From Phoma sp. XZ068 (Eukaryota; Ascomycota; Dothideomycetes; Pleosporales; Didymellaceae), in the NCBI GenBank assembly GCA_004835665.1, contig RBKR01000008.1, forward strand, positions 930,001 to 994,000: a stretch of 64,000 nt of DNA, given 5' to 3'. Made by a program: the position numbers and the translations under genes. This document shows positions 29,833 to 41,848 of the stretch, piece after piece (positions within the stretch are counted from its first letter, which is position 1; each line of letters begins with the position of its first letter). The notes under the pieces are model-generated. The model had not been told where the DNA came from. It made no database searches and worked only from the letters and a program-made list of their open reading frames with translations.

Positions 29833-30920
29833 AAAAGGAAGTCAACAGACCTAAGTGCCTGTGTCGCCTTTGTACATTACCAGGCCTCAAGGAGCACAGA
29901 CTCACCACTTTGCTGGGCGGTACTTGCTGATAACACTTACTCTTATCATATTGATAGGCTTTCCTCGGAGTTCGTGGCAGAGCGATGCTGATCATGGGAC
30001 CCGTTTCCGTTCACGAACGCTTGCCTTTCACCGCTGCCACAGTTTCCTGAAGTAATCGCCCTAGCTAGCTTGACTTGCTACATTAAGCAAGACCTGGCGG
30101 CGCCGATTGTAGCAATCAATGACTGTGAACATAGATAAAGCACGAGGGCAGAAGTGCGGAGACTAAAATCTGGGGTATCGCAGCATAATCTGCTGTGACC
30201 GTTGTTGACCGAGCGCTGCATCGAGATAGGGCTGAGGCTGATAGTCATAGGAGATAAGCAGCCTGTGGCTTTGGGTGACTTGAACATTCAAGTCAGCGAC
30301 CACTCACCGATAATACCCGGCCCGACCTAAGAGAAGGCCGCCGACTGACGAAGTGTTTACGGTACCAGTGATGCCGCTCCGGTGAAGGCTGCAGCCATCG
30401 CCAATGGATGGCTGAGGGTGCGTGACGTATTACCCGACCTGCTGGAGATCCTCGTTGGTTAGTGAGCCAGCACGCGCCGCGTGTAGCGTTGCACGCTCGT
30501 TGGTATCGCCGCCGCAAGTCATGGCATCTACAGTATGAGGACAGACGTGCTGGATATATCCAGAGGTGTGCTCGATATTGACGTCTCCTTTATGCACAGT
30601 GAAGATTTACGAAGCATGAAATTAAGGAGAAGACAGGAGCGTCTGTAGACTGTTTGATGTGGGGACCTTTGCACGTGACACAAAACCAAGGTCGAGCCTG
30701 CCGTGAACCATATGACGCGCCTTCCATCACGAGCCTCAGTCCCAATTCAGCAGGCACCCAGGTACCACTCTCGCGCGAGCCATCTCTGCATCCTCGGAAC
30801 CGAGTTCTCGCCCCTGCGCAACGATTGCACCCATAACGAAGGCACCGAGGCCGTTGTTGTTTACCTTGCAGAAGGCCAAAGTTACGAGGAACACCAAAAC
30901 CGCACACGTCCACCAGCGTT
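29833..30920. promoter_or_regulatory. Divergent intergenic region, isochorismatase-like / VPS1
   Basis: About 1.1 kb lies between two divergent starts. I find no ORF with coding character, no tRNA and no repeat. Both promoters must lie here. Confidence 0.4.
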
Positions 30921-33552
30921 ATGGCGTCGCTGGGTGAGGAGCTCCTCAACATCGTCAACAGGCTCCAGGACCTCGTTTTCAACACCATCGGCAATGACTC
31001 CCTCGACTTGCCCCAGATTGTATGTTGCCCCTCCCGCCGAGGCATCTGCGACGCAGCAGATTATACCGGAGAAAGATCTGCTGCTGTGCGCCACAGCATG
31101 TGAAGCCCGCAATACTGACCCTGCTAGGTTGTCGTTGGTTCGCAGTCTTCCGGAAAGTCGTCGGTCCTCGAGAACATCGTCGGTAGGGACTTTCTGCCTC
31201 GAGGCAGCGGTATCGTAACACGGCGACCACTTATCCTCCAACTCATCAACCTCCCGAGCGAACGTGAGGATGCTGAGGAAACCGATGAGGTCCACGTGCC
31301 GCACACCCCAGCCAGCGTGGCAGGACAGCAGGAGTGGGGAGAATTCTTGCATATCCCAGGGCGGAGATTCTACGATTTTGGCGAGATCAAGCGCGAGATC
31401 GAGGCCGAGACGTCGAGGATAGCGGGAAACAACAAGGGCATCAACAGGCAACCAATCAACCTGAAGGTGTACTCACCACACGTTCTCAGCTTGACGCTCG
31501 TCGACTTGCCCGGTTTGACCAAGGTATGCAGTGGTTTCCAACTTTTGAAGCCATGGCGTTAATGTCTGCAGGTACCCATCGGCGACCAACCGACAGACAT
31601 CGAGAAGCAGACCCGGAACCTCATCACTGAATACATCGCCAAGCCGAACAGTGTCATCCTCGCCGTCTCCCCCGCAAACGTCGATCTCGTGAACTCGGAG
31701 GCGCTGAAGCTGGCCCGCCATGTCGACCCTATGGGCAGGAGGACGATCGGTGTCCTCACCAAATTGGATCTCATGGACCACGGCACAAACGCCATGGATA
31801 TTTTGTCTGGACGAGTATACCCTTTGAAGCTTGGTTTCATCGGTATTGTCAACCGTTCGCAGGCGGATATTCAGAGCGGCAGGTCGCTTTCGGATGCTCT
31901 GCAGGCCGAACGAGACTTCTTCAAGCACCACCCCGCATACAGGAATATGGCCAACCGATGTGGTACTCAGTTTCTAGCGAAGAGCCTCAACCAGACCCTC
32001 ATGGCCCACATTCGCGATCGGTTGCCCGACATCAAGGCGCGCTTGAACACTCTGATGGGACAAACTCAACAAGAGCTTGCAAGTTACGGAGACGTCGCTT
32101 TTACTGGGAAAGAGCACCGTGGCTCGCTAATCCTGCAACTCATGACCCGTTTCGCTTCATCCTTCATTTCCTCCATTGATGGTACTTCAACCGAGATCTC
32201 GACCAAGGAGCTTTGCGGTGGTGCCAGGATCTACTACATTTTCAACTCGGTTTTCGGCAACTCTCTGGAGCAAGTCGACCCTACGATGAACCTCTCCGTC
32301 CTCGACATCCGCACTGCTATTCGAAACTCTACCGGACCTCGACCATCTCTGTTCGTTCCTGAACTGGCCTTCGACCTGCTTGTGAAGCCGCAAATCAAAT
32401 TGCTCGAGATCCCCAGTCAGCGCTGTGTTGAGCTTGTCTACGAGGAACTCATCAAGATCTGCCACACATGCGGCTCGACCGAGTTGACTAGATACCCTAG
32501 GTTACAAGGCAAACTTATCGAGGTTGTGTCTGATCTGCTCAGAGAACAGCTCGGACCTTGCTCGAACTACGTTGCCTCGCTCATTGACATCCAGCGAGCG
32601 TATATCAACACAAATCACCCCAACTTCCTCGGCGCAGCAGCAGCCATGTCCTCGGTGATTGCGGATAAGGAAGCAAGGGAAAAGAAGGCCATTCAGGATG
32701 CGGACCGCAAGAAGCGCGAACAGAAGAGGCTGAAGGAGCTGAACGGTGTCAATGGTGGCGAGACACCTGAGGACGCCGAGGAGTCGCAGAAGGTTGCCGA
32801 CAAGGCGATGCCGCTCAGGAAGCACCAGAATCAAGCCAGTCGCAGTATGTCACCGGCAGTTGGGCGCTTGCTGAACGGCTCTCACAACAGTATCTCAGGT
32901 CAACTCAGCAACCGCAACCGATCACCACCGCCAATGGCAGGTGGCGGCAACGGGCGCGATGGTTTCTTGAACTATTTCTTCGGCAAGGATGGCGGCGCTG
33001 CGCACAACCCGTCGTTGACATTAGACAACCGACCCGGTAGCCGGCATGTCAGCCAGCATATTGAGCCCAGCTTTGCTCAGAGCATCAGGAGGGGCGACCC
33101 CAAGGCACCTTCTCCTATGGTCCCGTCGTTCAACATGGACGATGACGATGAGCCAAGTAGCCCGGCACAGGAGATCCAGGGCGGCTTTGTAAGTGTTTTT
33201 CCTGTTCATACATTGCATATACTAACGTTCATAGCCCTCCGATCCCGAGTCTGCTCCTGCGCTCACAGAGCGTGAAGCACTGGAGACTGAGCTCATCCGC
33301 CGTCTCATCTCGTCTTACTTCAACATTGTACGCGAGACGATTGCAGATCAAGTGCCCAAGGCCATTATGCACCTCTTGGTCAACCACTCGAAAGACGGCG
33401 TCCAAAACCGCCTTGTCAGCTCTCTGTACAAGGAAGACTTATTCCAGGAGCTCCTATACGAAGACGACACCATCAAGGCCGAACGCGAAAAGTGCGAGAA
33501 GCTGCTCAAGACGTACAAGGAGGCGGCCAAGATTGTGGGCGAGGTGTTGTAA
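30921..33552 (+). CDS. VPS1: Dynamin-like GTPase Vps1
   Basis: Vps1 is a large GTPase that severs membranes in vacuolar sorting, endocytosis and peroxisome division. Four exons join in phase: 30921-31019, 31128-31523, 31572-33188 and 33235-33552 (809 aa). The GTPase domain shows P-loop GSQSSGKSS (about residues 37-45), switch I SGIVTRRPL, DLPG, and TKLD. The stalk follows. The insert that replaces a PH domain (about 575-680) is Ser/Asn/Pro-rich (SRSMSPAVGRLLNGSHNS). The C-terminal GED is intact (LISSYFNIVRETIADQVPKA, ending AAKIVGEVL). There is no PH or Pro-rich domain, as expected for Vps1 rather than Dnm1. The first intron lies just before the P-loop. Confidence 0.95.
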
Positions 33553-34194
33553 GATGTAGTGTTTGTAAGGATATTACCTGTAGGATTCAAAATGTCGTTT
33601 TTTTTGGTTGGGCGTACACACACACACTTGTGGATATATGTGGGATGGAGGAGGCTTCTTGCATGCGTATTTTCTACTCTTCTGTCATGTCAGGGGCAAC
33701 CTGAGGGGGGGTGGGTTGGGGGTGGTGGTTGGTTGGCTTGGATGACAGGGCGTTCAGAGGATTCTACTCTTGAGTCTGGCTCGCTGGTTGTACGGCGAGT
33801 ATGGATAGTGTATAGAATATCGCACTTTGTCCGTCTTTCGTCGATGTGGTGTTGGTAGTGTCGTGACTTCACAGTTCTTGGTCGTGTGACTGGCCTTGGA
33901 CAATTGTAAAGCTGCAAATCATGAAATTGCAGGTCATAAAGCCGCAATCAGTGAAAGAAGCCAAAGAGCTCACAGCTGAAAGTAAGCATGTATATTGAAA
34001 ACGCGACCAACCGCCGTCTATACTGTACAGATGGTACACAATACAAGAGGTTGATATCTCGCACCAGACTATCGACTACCGACTATCGACTACCGACTGC
34101 TTTCGGCATCTCGCCTCTTGGCTCCGTCAGCAGCCATTATGTCCATGCTCAAGGAAAGAAGAAAAGTGTGAACGCTGCTCTGCACCTCAGACGC
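33553..34194. other. Convergent 3' region with short repeats
   Basis: Two genes converge here. It contains a (CA)n run near 33616-33626, a G/T-rich stretch near 33700-33740, and two tandem copies of gactatcgactacc at 34067-34094. Nothing coding is supported. Confidence 0.45.
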
Positions 34195-34642
34195 TCATTT
34201 CTCGTCTGTGATGCCGAGGAGGGTGTTCAGGTCGGCATTGGGGTCCTTGGGGTCTGCCTTGGCTGTCGAGTCAATCAGCAAGCTGCCCTGTCGCGCGTGT
34301 GCAACATCTACAGCAACGACGTACCGGCCGACTCGGCCTTGGGCTGCTCCTGGGAATGTGTCTGGGCCCACTCCTGCTTGGCCTGGCGGATCAACGACTC
34401 CTTGTGGCTGTAGGCCTTTTTCTCGGCGTGCGCCTTCTCGCGCGCGGATATGGACAGCTGCGTGTAGGCGCCGTAGAAGAGACCGGTGGCCAGGGCGGAC
34501 CATCGGAGGACCTGCGTCATCGGGGTTAGCATCTGCGCTGCACGGCGAGAGAGCGCGGCGAGTCCCCCATGCACCTGCTGCGGGTGCTGGAGGGCGCCGG
34601 GCGAGGGGGAGAGCGTACGTTGACACCGACGGAGGTGGACAT
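34195..34642 (-). CDS. ATP21: ATP synthase subunit e, mitochondrial
   Basis: Subunit e (Atp21/Tim11) of the F1Fo ATP synthase sits in the inner membrane and helps dimerise the enzyme and shape cristae. Three exons: 34642-34619 (MSTSVGVN), 34511-34325 and 34262-34195, giving 92 aa, the usual size. Exon 2 starts VLRWSALATGLFYGAYTQLS, the single membrane helix with the dimerisation-type small-residue pattern, then a charged coiled coil (REKAHAEKKAYSHKESLIRQ). Exon 3 gives AKADPKDPNADLNTLLGITD, a typical acidic end. The last intron (34324-34263) uses a GTACGT donor and GACTCGACAG acceptor; without it the protein would stop early after SAGTSLL. It diverges from the dynein intermediate chain gene. 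Confidence 0.85.
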
Positions 34643-35059
34643 GTTGGGCGGGCGTGCGAGGGATTGCGACTGCGGCGGGGCGGCTCGAGAGTGTCCAATG
34701 GGCGGGCGTCCGGGGCTACGACGGCTGATGCACCGTTGTACGTTGTCCGGAGGGTTGTGACGGCGGCGTCGAGGCGGATAGAAGAGGTTGGGCGGAGGAG
34801 CTGGTCGTTCTTCGCAAGATTCCTGCGGTCCATCCCGACTGCGCGCTCGGGCCACCCTTAGTCAGGCGCGAGGCAATGGCACGACGACAACACGCCGACG
34901 CGACTCCGCACGTCTTTGCTTTCTCATAGGGGCAATGTTTGGGAGGGGGCGTAGGAATCGACTCCGTGTATAACACCCACCACCAATTCACAACACCCGC
35001 CAGCACCAGCCTGGCCACCACCCACCCGCATAGAGCCCACCCCACGCTCCTCCGCCGCC
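34643..35059. promoter_or_regulatory. Divergent promoter region, ATP21 / dynein intermediate chain
   Basis: These 417 bp carry both promoters. The right end, just before the dynein start, is rich in CACCC and CCACC. No single site can be named. Confidence 0.4.
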
Positions 35060-37292
35060 ATGGAGTCCTCGTTCGAGCAGCGCCGCCAGGAGATCCTCGC
35101 GAAGAAGGCCAAGCTCGCCGAGCTGAAGCGGCAGCGCGAGCTGCGCAGGGAACAGAGCTCGAGCCGGCAGTCGACGACCGCGAGTCCGCTAGGAGAAGTG
35201 CGCTGGCCTCGCTGTTTACCAGCCCACAACACTGACCCGCTGCGCAGGTACTGTCGCCAACACCCCGCCGCAGCCAAGACCTCGACCGCAGAGCCGACGT
35301 CGACAACCTCATAAACAACATCCTTGGAGACCGCCGCCCGGGGTCAACACAACCGGGCTCGCCAGCTGTGCGAGCAACGCGGCCGACCTCTGTAGTGAGC
35401 GCTTCACAGCTCAGCAGCGACAATGAGCCAGCGTCCCCAGCAACATCACGCATGGTCGACGGCGAGACACAGACCATATCGATAGGCCCACTCGCTACCG
35501 TCTACGAATCCGCCGGCGACGGGCAGGTCACGGCTGAAGCCAACACGCAGAAAGAGGTCATCACATACAGCAAGGGTGTGCAAGCAAGCATAGACTGGAC
35601 CCCGCCCAAGTCACGAGGCACGGGCGGGAGCGACACAGAGCGCGATGAGAGCCCAACACGCTCACCACGGAGCAAGAGGCTGAGCCGAAGACAGAAAGAA
35701 AGGGACGAGGAGATCCGCAACCAGCTGCGAAAAGAGATCGAGGACGAGATTAAGGCCGCGCAACAAGCACCTCAAGACGGCACAGTGGCAGGCTCGGATG
35801 AGAACTACCCGTTCAAGACACTCACCAATGAGGAGCTGACGGCCGTTGAGAACTCGGATGACTTCATTGGGTTCGTGGAGAGGAGCACCAAAGTGCTGGA
35901 GAGGGCCCTGGACCAACAGCTTGGCTACGACATTCTGGCGGACTATGCCCTCGACGGAATCGACATTGGTGAAGAAGACGAGGGGTACGGGACAACTGCA
36001 GGCAAGAAGGGCCGACGCATAAAAGAGGTTGCACAGTTCTGGGACGAAAGATGGAGCAAGAAGAGGATGATTTCGGATCTGTGTTTCTCTACAAAGGTAC
36101 GGCATTCGATCTATTTCCCCGGGCTGACTAACAACTTACACAGTTCCCGGAACTCGTCCTTGCTTCCTACACAAAGAACCCTTCCGCTCCCCACGACCCA
36201 GATGGGTTGGTCCAAGTCTGGAACATGCATATGCATGACAGACCCGAGTACATATTCCACGCCCAGTCGGATATCCTCACCGCCAAGTTCTCTCCTTTCC
36301 ACCCAAATCTCATCATCGGCGGTGCATACTCCGGCCAGGTTCTGTTATGGGACACGCGCGCAAAGTCCGCCCCCGTGCAAAAAACACCTCTGACAGGGTC
36401 TGGACACACACATCCTGTCTACTCGATAGACATTGTTGGAACGCAAAACGCAAACAACATCATCTCCTGTTCGACAGATGGTGTCGTCTGTGGCTGGACA
36501 GTGGATATGCTTACTCAACCACAAGAGTTCCTTGAACTTACCTCGCCCCCGCCAGCGAAGACCGACGATATGGCAGTAACATGCGTTGCCTTCCCTCAAT
36601 CCGACCCCACATACTTCCTGGCCGGCACAGAGGAAGGCTCAATCTACCCATGCCACCGCTACGATCGTGCAGGCGCGAAAGCAGGTGTTGATGGGCGAGT
36701 CAAGTACTCCGGCCATGCTGCCCCCGTCATGAGCTTAGATTTCCACCCTACCAAAGGACAAATCGACCTCGGTGACCTTGTTCTGTCTTCCAGCGTGGAT
36801 TGGAGCGTCAAGCTGTGGAAGGTCCGCCCACCAGCGGCAACTGGCTCTGGCAACGCTACTCTACCTGGTGCAACACAGCAAGTCACACCGGTCCTCGATA
36901 TTGCGCGCGAAGACCTCGTTTATGATGTACGTTGGTCACCTGTCAAGCCTTCCGTATTCGCACTCGTCGATGGAGCGGGCAGTCTCGAGGTCTGGGACAT
37001 CAACCTCGATACTGAGGTCCCTGTACAGTCGATCAAACCAAGCGATAACAAGAGGGGCGCTTTTGCAAATATGCCGACAGGCATGGGCTACATGAACCGT
37101 AGTCTCAACAAGGTGGCTTGGGAGAGGAACGAAGGTCGACGCATCGCTGTAGGCGGCATGGATGGCGTTGTCACAGTATTCGAAGTCGGCCAGGACCTAG
37201 GTGGTGTTGAGACTAGGAACGAAGAGTGGAGTGGAGTGAAGAAGCTGGTGAACCGATTGGAGGGTCTCGGCGAAGGTGTCAATGGCAGGTAG
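35060..37292 (+). CDS. Cytoplasmic dynein intermediate chain
   Basis: The intermediate chain scaffolds cytoplasmic dynein and binds dynactin p150 and the light chains; in hyphae it is needed for nuclear movement. Exons 35060-35197, 35248-36096 and 36144-37292 give 711 aa. The N-terminal helix RRQEILAKKAKLAELKRQRE is the dynactin-binding coiled coil. It is followed by a Ser/Arg stretch and DVDNLINNILG. The middle is disordered with light-chain-type motifs (DGETQTISIGPLATVYESAG; ITYSKGVQASIDW). The C-terminal half forms WD repeats (LIIGGAYSGQVLLWDTR; IISCSTDGVVCGW; LSSSVDWSVKLWKV; IAVGGMDGVVTVFEVG). Intron 2 has a CTGACTAAC branch region. The start is the first ATG and follows GCCGCC. Confidence 0.93.
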
Positions 37293-38169
37293 AACCGCCT
37301 GTCGAGAGTTCAAGAAGTGGATACTCTACAACCGCTTATCGATGTTAGTCCTCGCGGTGTCAAGTCATGGCGCAGGATATCTTTGGAGTCTGATTCTTAG
37401 TCAACATACCCCTTGTGCTTGGAATAGAATCTTGTGCATACGAAGTTAGCCTAAGTAATGCAATTCGTCCTGTGTTGTGCCTAACGACGTGTACTGATAG
37501 TCTACCGACTAGTCAGACGTTTATTCGAGCAGCAGGGTTCTGACAGTTGAAATACGGCTCCAACTTGCCGGTTTCGCGGGGATCAACGCGGGAGGATTGG
37601 AGAGCCGAGTGTGCTCACCAACCAGCGTTCCCAATTCCCATCTCACACCTCACCAGTCTGGAAGAAATCACAGCGCTCACAACATGCCGCACGACCGCAG
37701 CACGGCTACAACCATGATCTCGGACATTGTGGGGTCAGCGGAAGGTCACAGACATGCTAAAGACTCGCACCCTCCGCATGCATCGAACCCTCCACTATCC
37801 AGCCCTTGAACGACCTGAACTGAACAAAGCAACCATTATTGTTACCTAGCCGGAACACGAACGAACACGAGCGCTACCATTCCCACCGTCTGGCTGCCTG
37901 CCAATCAGAACTCCGACACTGTCACACAGCTGACGACTACGCTTCGTAACCGATAGGCTGCTAAATATAACGGTCTTCCATAAGGCTGTTGCATCGCCAT
38001 GTCAAGCTGTCTCCTCCCAACCATTCAAATCCTGCAAACATCACCTTCACCTACAAAACCTATTCTCCGCACAAAACTCGAATCCCAATCCCAATCTCAA
38101 CCTCAATCGCCCCCCAGGAAAAAGAAATCCTACCCCCAAGGCTCTAATTCTCCATCCCGCCTCACAAAA
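37293..38169. other. Intergenic region, nothing recognised
   Basis: It holds the 3' flank of the dynein gene and the promoter of the Ser-rich surface protein. An upstream in-frame ATG at 37999 would add a basic, Gln/Ser-rich leader in front of a signal peptide, so it is probably 5' UTR. Confidence 0.4.
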
Positions 38170-38673
38170 ATGCGCCTCTCCCTCCTCAGAAATACAACCC
38201 TCCTCTCCCTCCTCACCAGCACAACAACCGCACAGAGTACAACTTCCTCGTGGGGCGAACCCTTCAACGTCGACGTCTCGACTGACTCGCTGCTAGGCAG
38301 CTCCCAGCAACCTCTTACTAATGCCCTTGGCTCCACGGGATTGCCGCCCGCGGTGAGCGTGACGGATGAGTTTAGTACGACGATTCCGACGGAACTGAAT
38401 ACGCTGCCGACGCTGAGTGTGACGCCGTCTGGGTCTAGTGGTGCGAGTGTGAGTGTGAGTCCGAGTGTGAGTTTGAGTGGGAGTGCGGCTAGTTCGCGGT
38501 CGAGTGCGAGTGCGAGTGTGAGTGTGAGTGGGAGTTCGAGGGCGAGTTCGAGTGGGAGTGGGGTCGCGACGCAGAGTACAGCTGCTGCGGCGCCTGTTGG
38601 TGTGCAGGGCCCGCAGAAGGTGATGGGTATTGCGGGGGCGTTGGCGGGCGCTGCGGGTATTTTGTTTGTGTAG
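38170..38673 (+). CDS. Small Ser-rich GPI-anchored-type surface protein
   Basis: The 167-aa product begins with a signal peptide (MRLSLLRNTTLLSLLTSTTT, cleavage likely after AQS). It ends with a hydrophobic stretch (VMGIAGALAGAAGILFV) after a Gly/Ala-rich region, the pattern of a GPI attachment signal. The middle is dominated by Ser with Ala, Val and Gly (SVSPSVSLSGSAASSRSSAS, SVSVSGSSRASS), probably heavily O-mannosylated. It resembles small cell-wall proteins of filamentous fungi but has no catalytic domain. The Ser-rich stretch is a DNA repeat of GTGAGT/GCGAGT units, so its length may vary between strains. The upstream ATG at 37999 is rejected because it buries the signal peptide. Confidence 0.75.
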   Translation: MRLSLLRNTTLLSLLTSTTTAQSTTSSWGEPFNVDVSTDSLLGSSQQPLTNALGSTGLPPAVSVTDEFSTTIPTELNTLPTLSVTPSGSSGASVSVSPSVSLSGSAASSRSSASASVSVSGSSRASSSGSGVATQSTAAAAPVGVQGPQKVMGIAGALAGAAGILFV

Positions 38674-39274
38674 TGGTGAGTGTGGGTTGGAGGGTGATGG
38701 ATTGGGATTGAAGTGGCAGATTGTAGATGAACAATATGTGCATAGTCAGGCATAGTCAGAATGGAAGAAGGGTGTTGCTGTGAGTAAGAGTTTATGTGGA
38801 TCACTCTTTTCATGTATATGCGCGTACTCTGGTAGAAAAATTGCATAAAATGTACGGACATATATATCTCAATTCCCTTGAGCTCGGCGTTCTCAATATG
38901 AAGATAAAGAGTCTCCGCTGGCCATATTAAATTTGCAATAAATATCAACTGACGAATATATTCAGTTCTTCCATCGATGATGATTTCTTTGACCTCTACC
39001 ACTACCACATTTGATACTAAGCTCCTGACATATCCACCGAATAGTCTCTCACATACTTAATCCGCCTGTCTGCCATTTGCCATCTCGTGCGGACGCCCTG
39101 AACTATTACTCTAGAGGGTGTCTGACATGTCCGTCTAATTTCGAGAACTTCAGATTTGAACGTAACACGGCTACGCTCAAAAGCATCACAAGAAAAACAT
39201 ACTTACACAGTATCAAACCAGACGCTGACGCTGTATACTCAATCAATTGGCTCCTACATCCACCATACCTTCAT
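38674..39274. other. Convergent 3' region, AT-rich
   Basis: It lies between the 3' ends of the surface-protein gene and the dioxygenase gene. It is AT-rich around 38760-38960. No gene is seen. Confidence 0.4.
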
Positions 39275-41288
39275 CTACTCCTCATCCTCTTCATCATCGT
39301 CTCCAAACTCAACACCATACTCCGCACACACATCCCACCGATCCCCCTTCGCGCTCTTACTAACATACTTAGTAAACCTCAACACCCCCTTATCCCTCAG
39401 CACAATCGCAAGGTTATTCCACGCAGCAGGCTGACTAAACAAAATACCATCGTCCTCATCATCGCCCGCGCTCTTGTAAATCGCCGGATCGGCTTTGGCC
39501 TTGCGGCGCTGGCCCGCGCCGGTGCTAGTCGAGGGCTCGCCGGAGGGCGCGTCGTCGTCGTCTTCGCCGGCCATGTACATTTCGTAGCCGCCTACTTCTT
39601 CGTCTTCTTGCTTGGGCTTGGGTTCGGGCGCGCCGTTGGTTTTGCTCTTGTTCTTGCCCTTGCTCTTGCTCTTGGACTTGGATTTACTGGAGCTGCCGTT
39701 TTCTTTGGGGTCTTCTTCGGCTTCTTCCTCGGCTTCGTCTTCGTCGCCCCAGCCCTTGGAGGGCGTGATGCCGAGGCAGACTTCGAGCTGTGGGTCCTCT
39801 TCTTCGTAGGCGGTTGCGAGAGTGTAGTCGAGACCGCGGCGGAAGCGGCGCGCGAAGATGTTGCTCTTTGTAAGCGTGGCGCCGGTTACGAGGGAGATCC
39901 ACTTTGTGAAGGCTGGGTGCGGGAAGAGGTTGTCAACGAGCTCGTCGTAGGGTGTCAGGCCGCTGTTCTCGGGGTAGCCTTCTGAAGGAATTGGCTGCAC
40001 AGCTTGGCGGTACAGATAGCGCTGCTTGTGCGGTGGGCGCGCAATGCCGACCTTGGCGTCTTCGTTGTGCGGATTCGATGGTAGACTGGGGTTGGCTTCG
40101 TGATCCTTGGATTCGAGGTACTCGCGCAAACGTGCGGAGAACTTGGCTGACAGGAAACCGGCAAGTCGCAGAGAAGACTCGTTCTGGAACAATTCGGAGA
40201 CTTCTTCAACCGTGTCGGGGGTGAGGTAGTTAGGATTCATGTACTTGATGAGGAAGTCGATCTCGGTTTCTGTGAGCTCAACATCATCATCGTCCTGTTT
40301 GGCCTGCTCCTCCCAGTCAGGGTTCTCCACCCAATGCGACTGGGGCTCGTCAAAGACATCTGCCTTGCCGCCCTGCAATTGCGCAAGCGAACTCTTTTCG
40401 GCGAGCTTCTCCTCCAAACCCTCTTCATACCCCTCTTCGCCTTCTTGTGGGATGTGGAACCAACCGCTGATCGCCATGCGTACTCGGCCGCCATCGTCCT
40501 CTTCCATCTCATCAAGACCCCTCCTGTAGACCTCCTCGACATCGTGAAAGCTCTCTCCAGGCTGAACTGTGAAGAAAGACAGCTGGTTCCAGGCAGGTGG
40601 AATGACAAGCGAGAATTCAGGGGATGGGACCTTGACCTCGTCGCCGTCCGATGTCGTCTTGCGGTCGGTGGGGTATAGTCGCAGCGCACCTCCGTACTCA
40701 GGCTTCCATTCCTTGTCTGGGTCCAATAGGTAAAGAATCCAGCTGACCCGTCGGCTCCCAATGACATCGTCATGGCACAACAGATGGCATCCTGGTGTGT
40801 ACACATTCACAGCCATGTCTGTCTTCTTTCCACTCAGCGGCCCCGACCCTGTGATCGAGGATAGGTATTTGCGGAACGCGGACGAGTACAGCGAATCGCG
40901 GAGGGTCAGCAACGATGGCAAGCGCTTGAGCGCCGAATCGTCGAGACCATCGAGGTTCGCTAGGTCGCCAGACTGGTGGATCTTGTAGATGTCGGTCTCC
41001 TTGGGCGTAAAGGAGATGTGTTCGCGGATTTCTTCGCGCACTTTGCGCAGCAGTGAATCGTCGACAAGTTTGTTAATGACTGCATGCTTGTAGCTATATT
41101 TTATCAGAGGAAGAAATCCAATTCAGAATATGCACGTACGGTTGCGATTCGGCGTAGTATTTTGTGTAGCCGGCGAGCCTCTTGCTCTCGAACAGGCCCT
41201 CGTCGAAATTCTTGTGCGCCTCGTCGTCGGAAATGGCTCTCTTTTTCGACTTGCCATTGGCAGGCGCCTGATTCTTGCGCTTTGCCAT
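39275..41288 (-). CDS. TPA1: Prolyl 3,4-dihydroxylase Tpa1/Ofd1 (OGFOD1 family)
   Basis: This is an Fe(II)/2-oxoglutarate dioxygenase that hydroxylates ribosomal protein uS12 and, in fission yeast, regulates the sterol factor Sre1 with oxygen. Exons 41288-41140 and 41093-39275 give 655 aa, close to yeast Tpa1 (644). The N-terminus is basic (AKRKNQAPANGKSKKR). The catalytic domain has the iron ligands H157 and D159 in CHLLCHDDV, the distal His in PGESFHDVEEV, and the 2-oxoglutarate Arg in RVRMAISGWFH. A second degenerate dioxygenase-like domain follows. It is interrupted by a Lys/Ser linker and an acidic patch near the C-terminus. The intron uses GTACGT and TATAG. Confidence 0.92.
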
Positions 41289-41848
41289 GATTAATGTGGT
41301 GGGGTGGTTCAATTGCTTGGTTGTGAGGTGTAGAATGCGCCGCGGCGAGTTCGATAAATTTTGGTGCAGTTGCCAACGTGCGTCACTCACACCACCATCG
41401 CTCGATCGCTATCGATAACAGCTCCAGTGTAGAGTGGACCCAATTTTGGCTTTCAGTCTGGGCACAGGGCAGAAACGATATGAACTTTTCCCCACGAATA
41501 AGGTGCGGAGCTTTGTCTTCAAGACTGTTACTTTACAGATCATAAGCTTCACACTTCAACGACAATTTTAAATATGAAGAAGATTGTGGTTGGCTACGTA
41601 AATCTAAACAACCCTGTCACGCAGCTTCCGCTGATCGTGACTATGTAACGAAAAGACTTTTTACCCAGATTGCGCCGACCCATGAGATAAAAACATATCC
41701 GTGCCTTAAGCATTATCATCAACAGACAGCCGAAGCCCAAATCTGTGAAGATCGTGCCACATGTGGTATCATACACGACGACCTATTACTTACTCTTACG
41801 AGATGATCAAAGCAAATACGTGAACAGTGAGGCAGAGGAGCGAGACGC
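41289..41848. other. Intergenic region between two minus-strand genes
   Basis: It holds the upstream region of TPA1 and the 3' flank of the nucleolin-like gene. Nothing recognised. Confidence 0.4.

Noticed and set aside
33610..33740. CA- and G/T-rich stretch after VPS1, considered as a regulatory RNA or telomere-like repeat
   Set aside because: It has no TTAGGG-type units and no stable hairpin by eye; simple low-complexity 3' flank.
38130..39008. 292-codon minus-strand ORF over the Ser-rich surface protein
   Set aside because: It is the antisense of the GTGAGT repeat (giving Leu/Thr repeats) and extends into AT-rich 3' flank.
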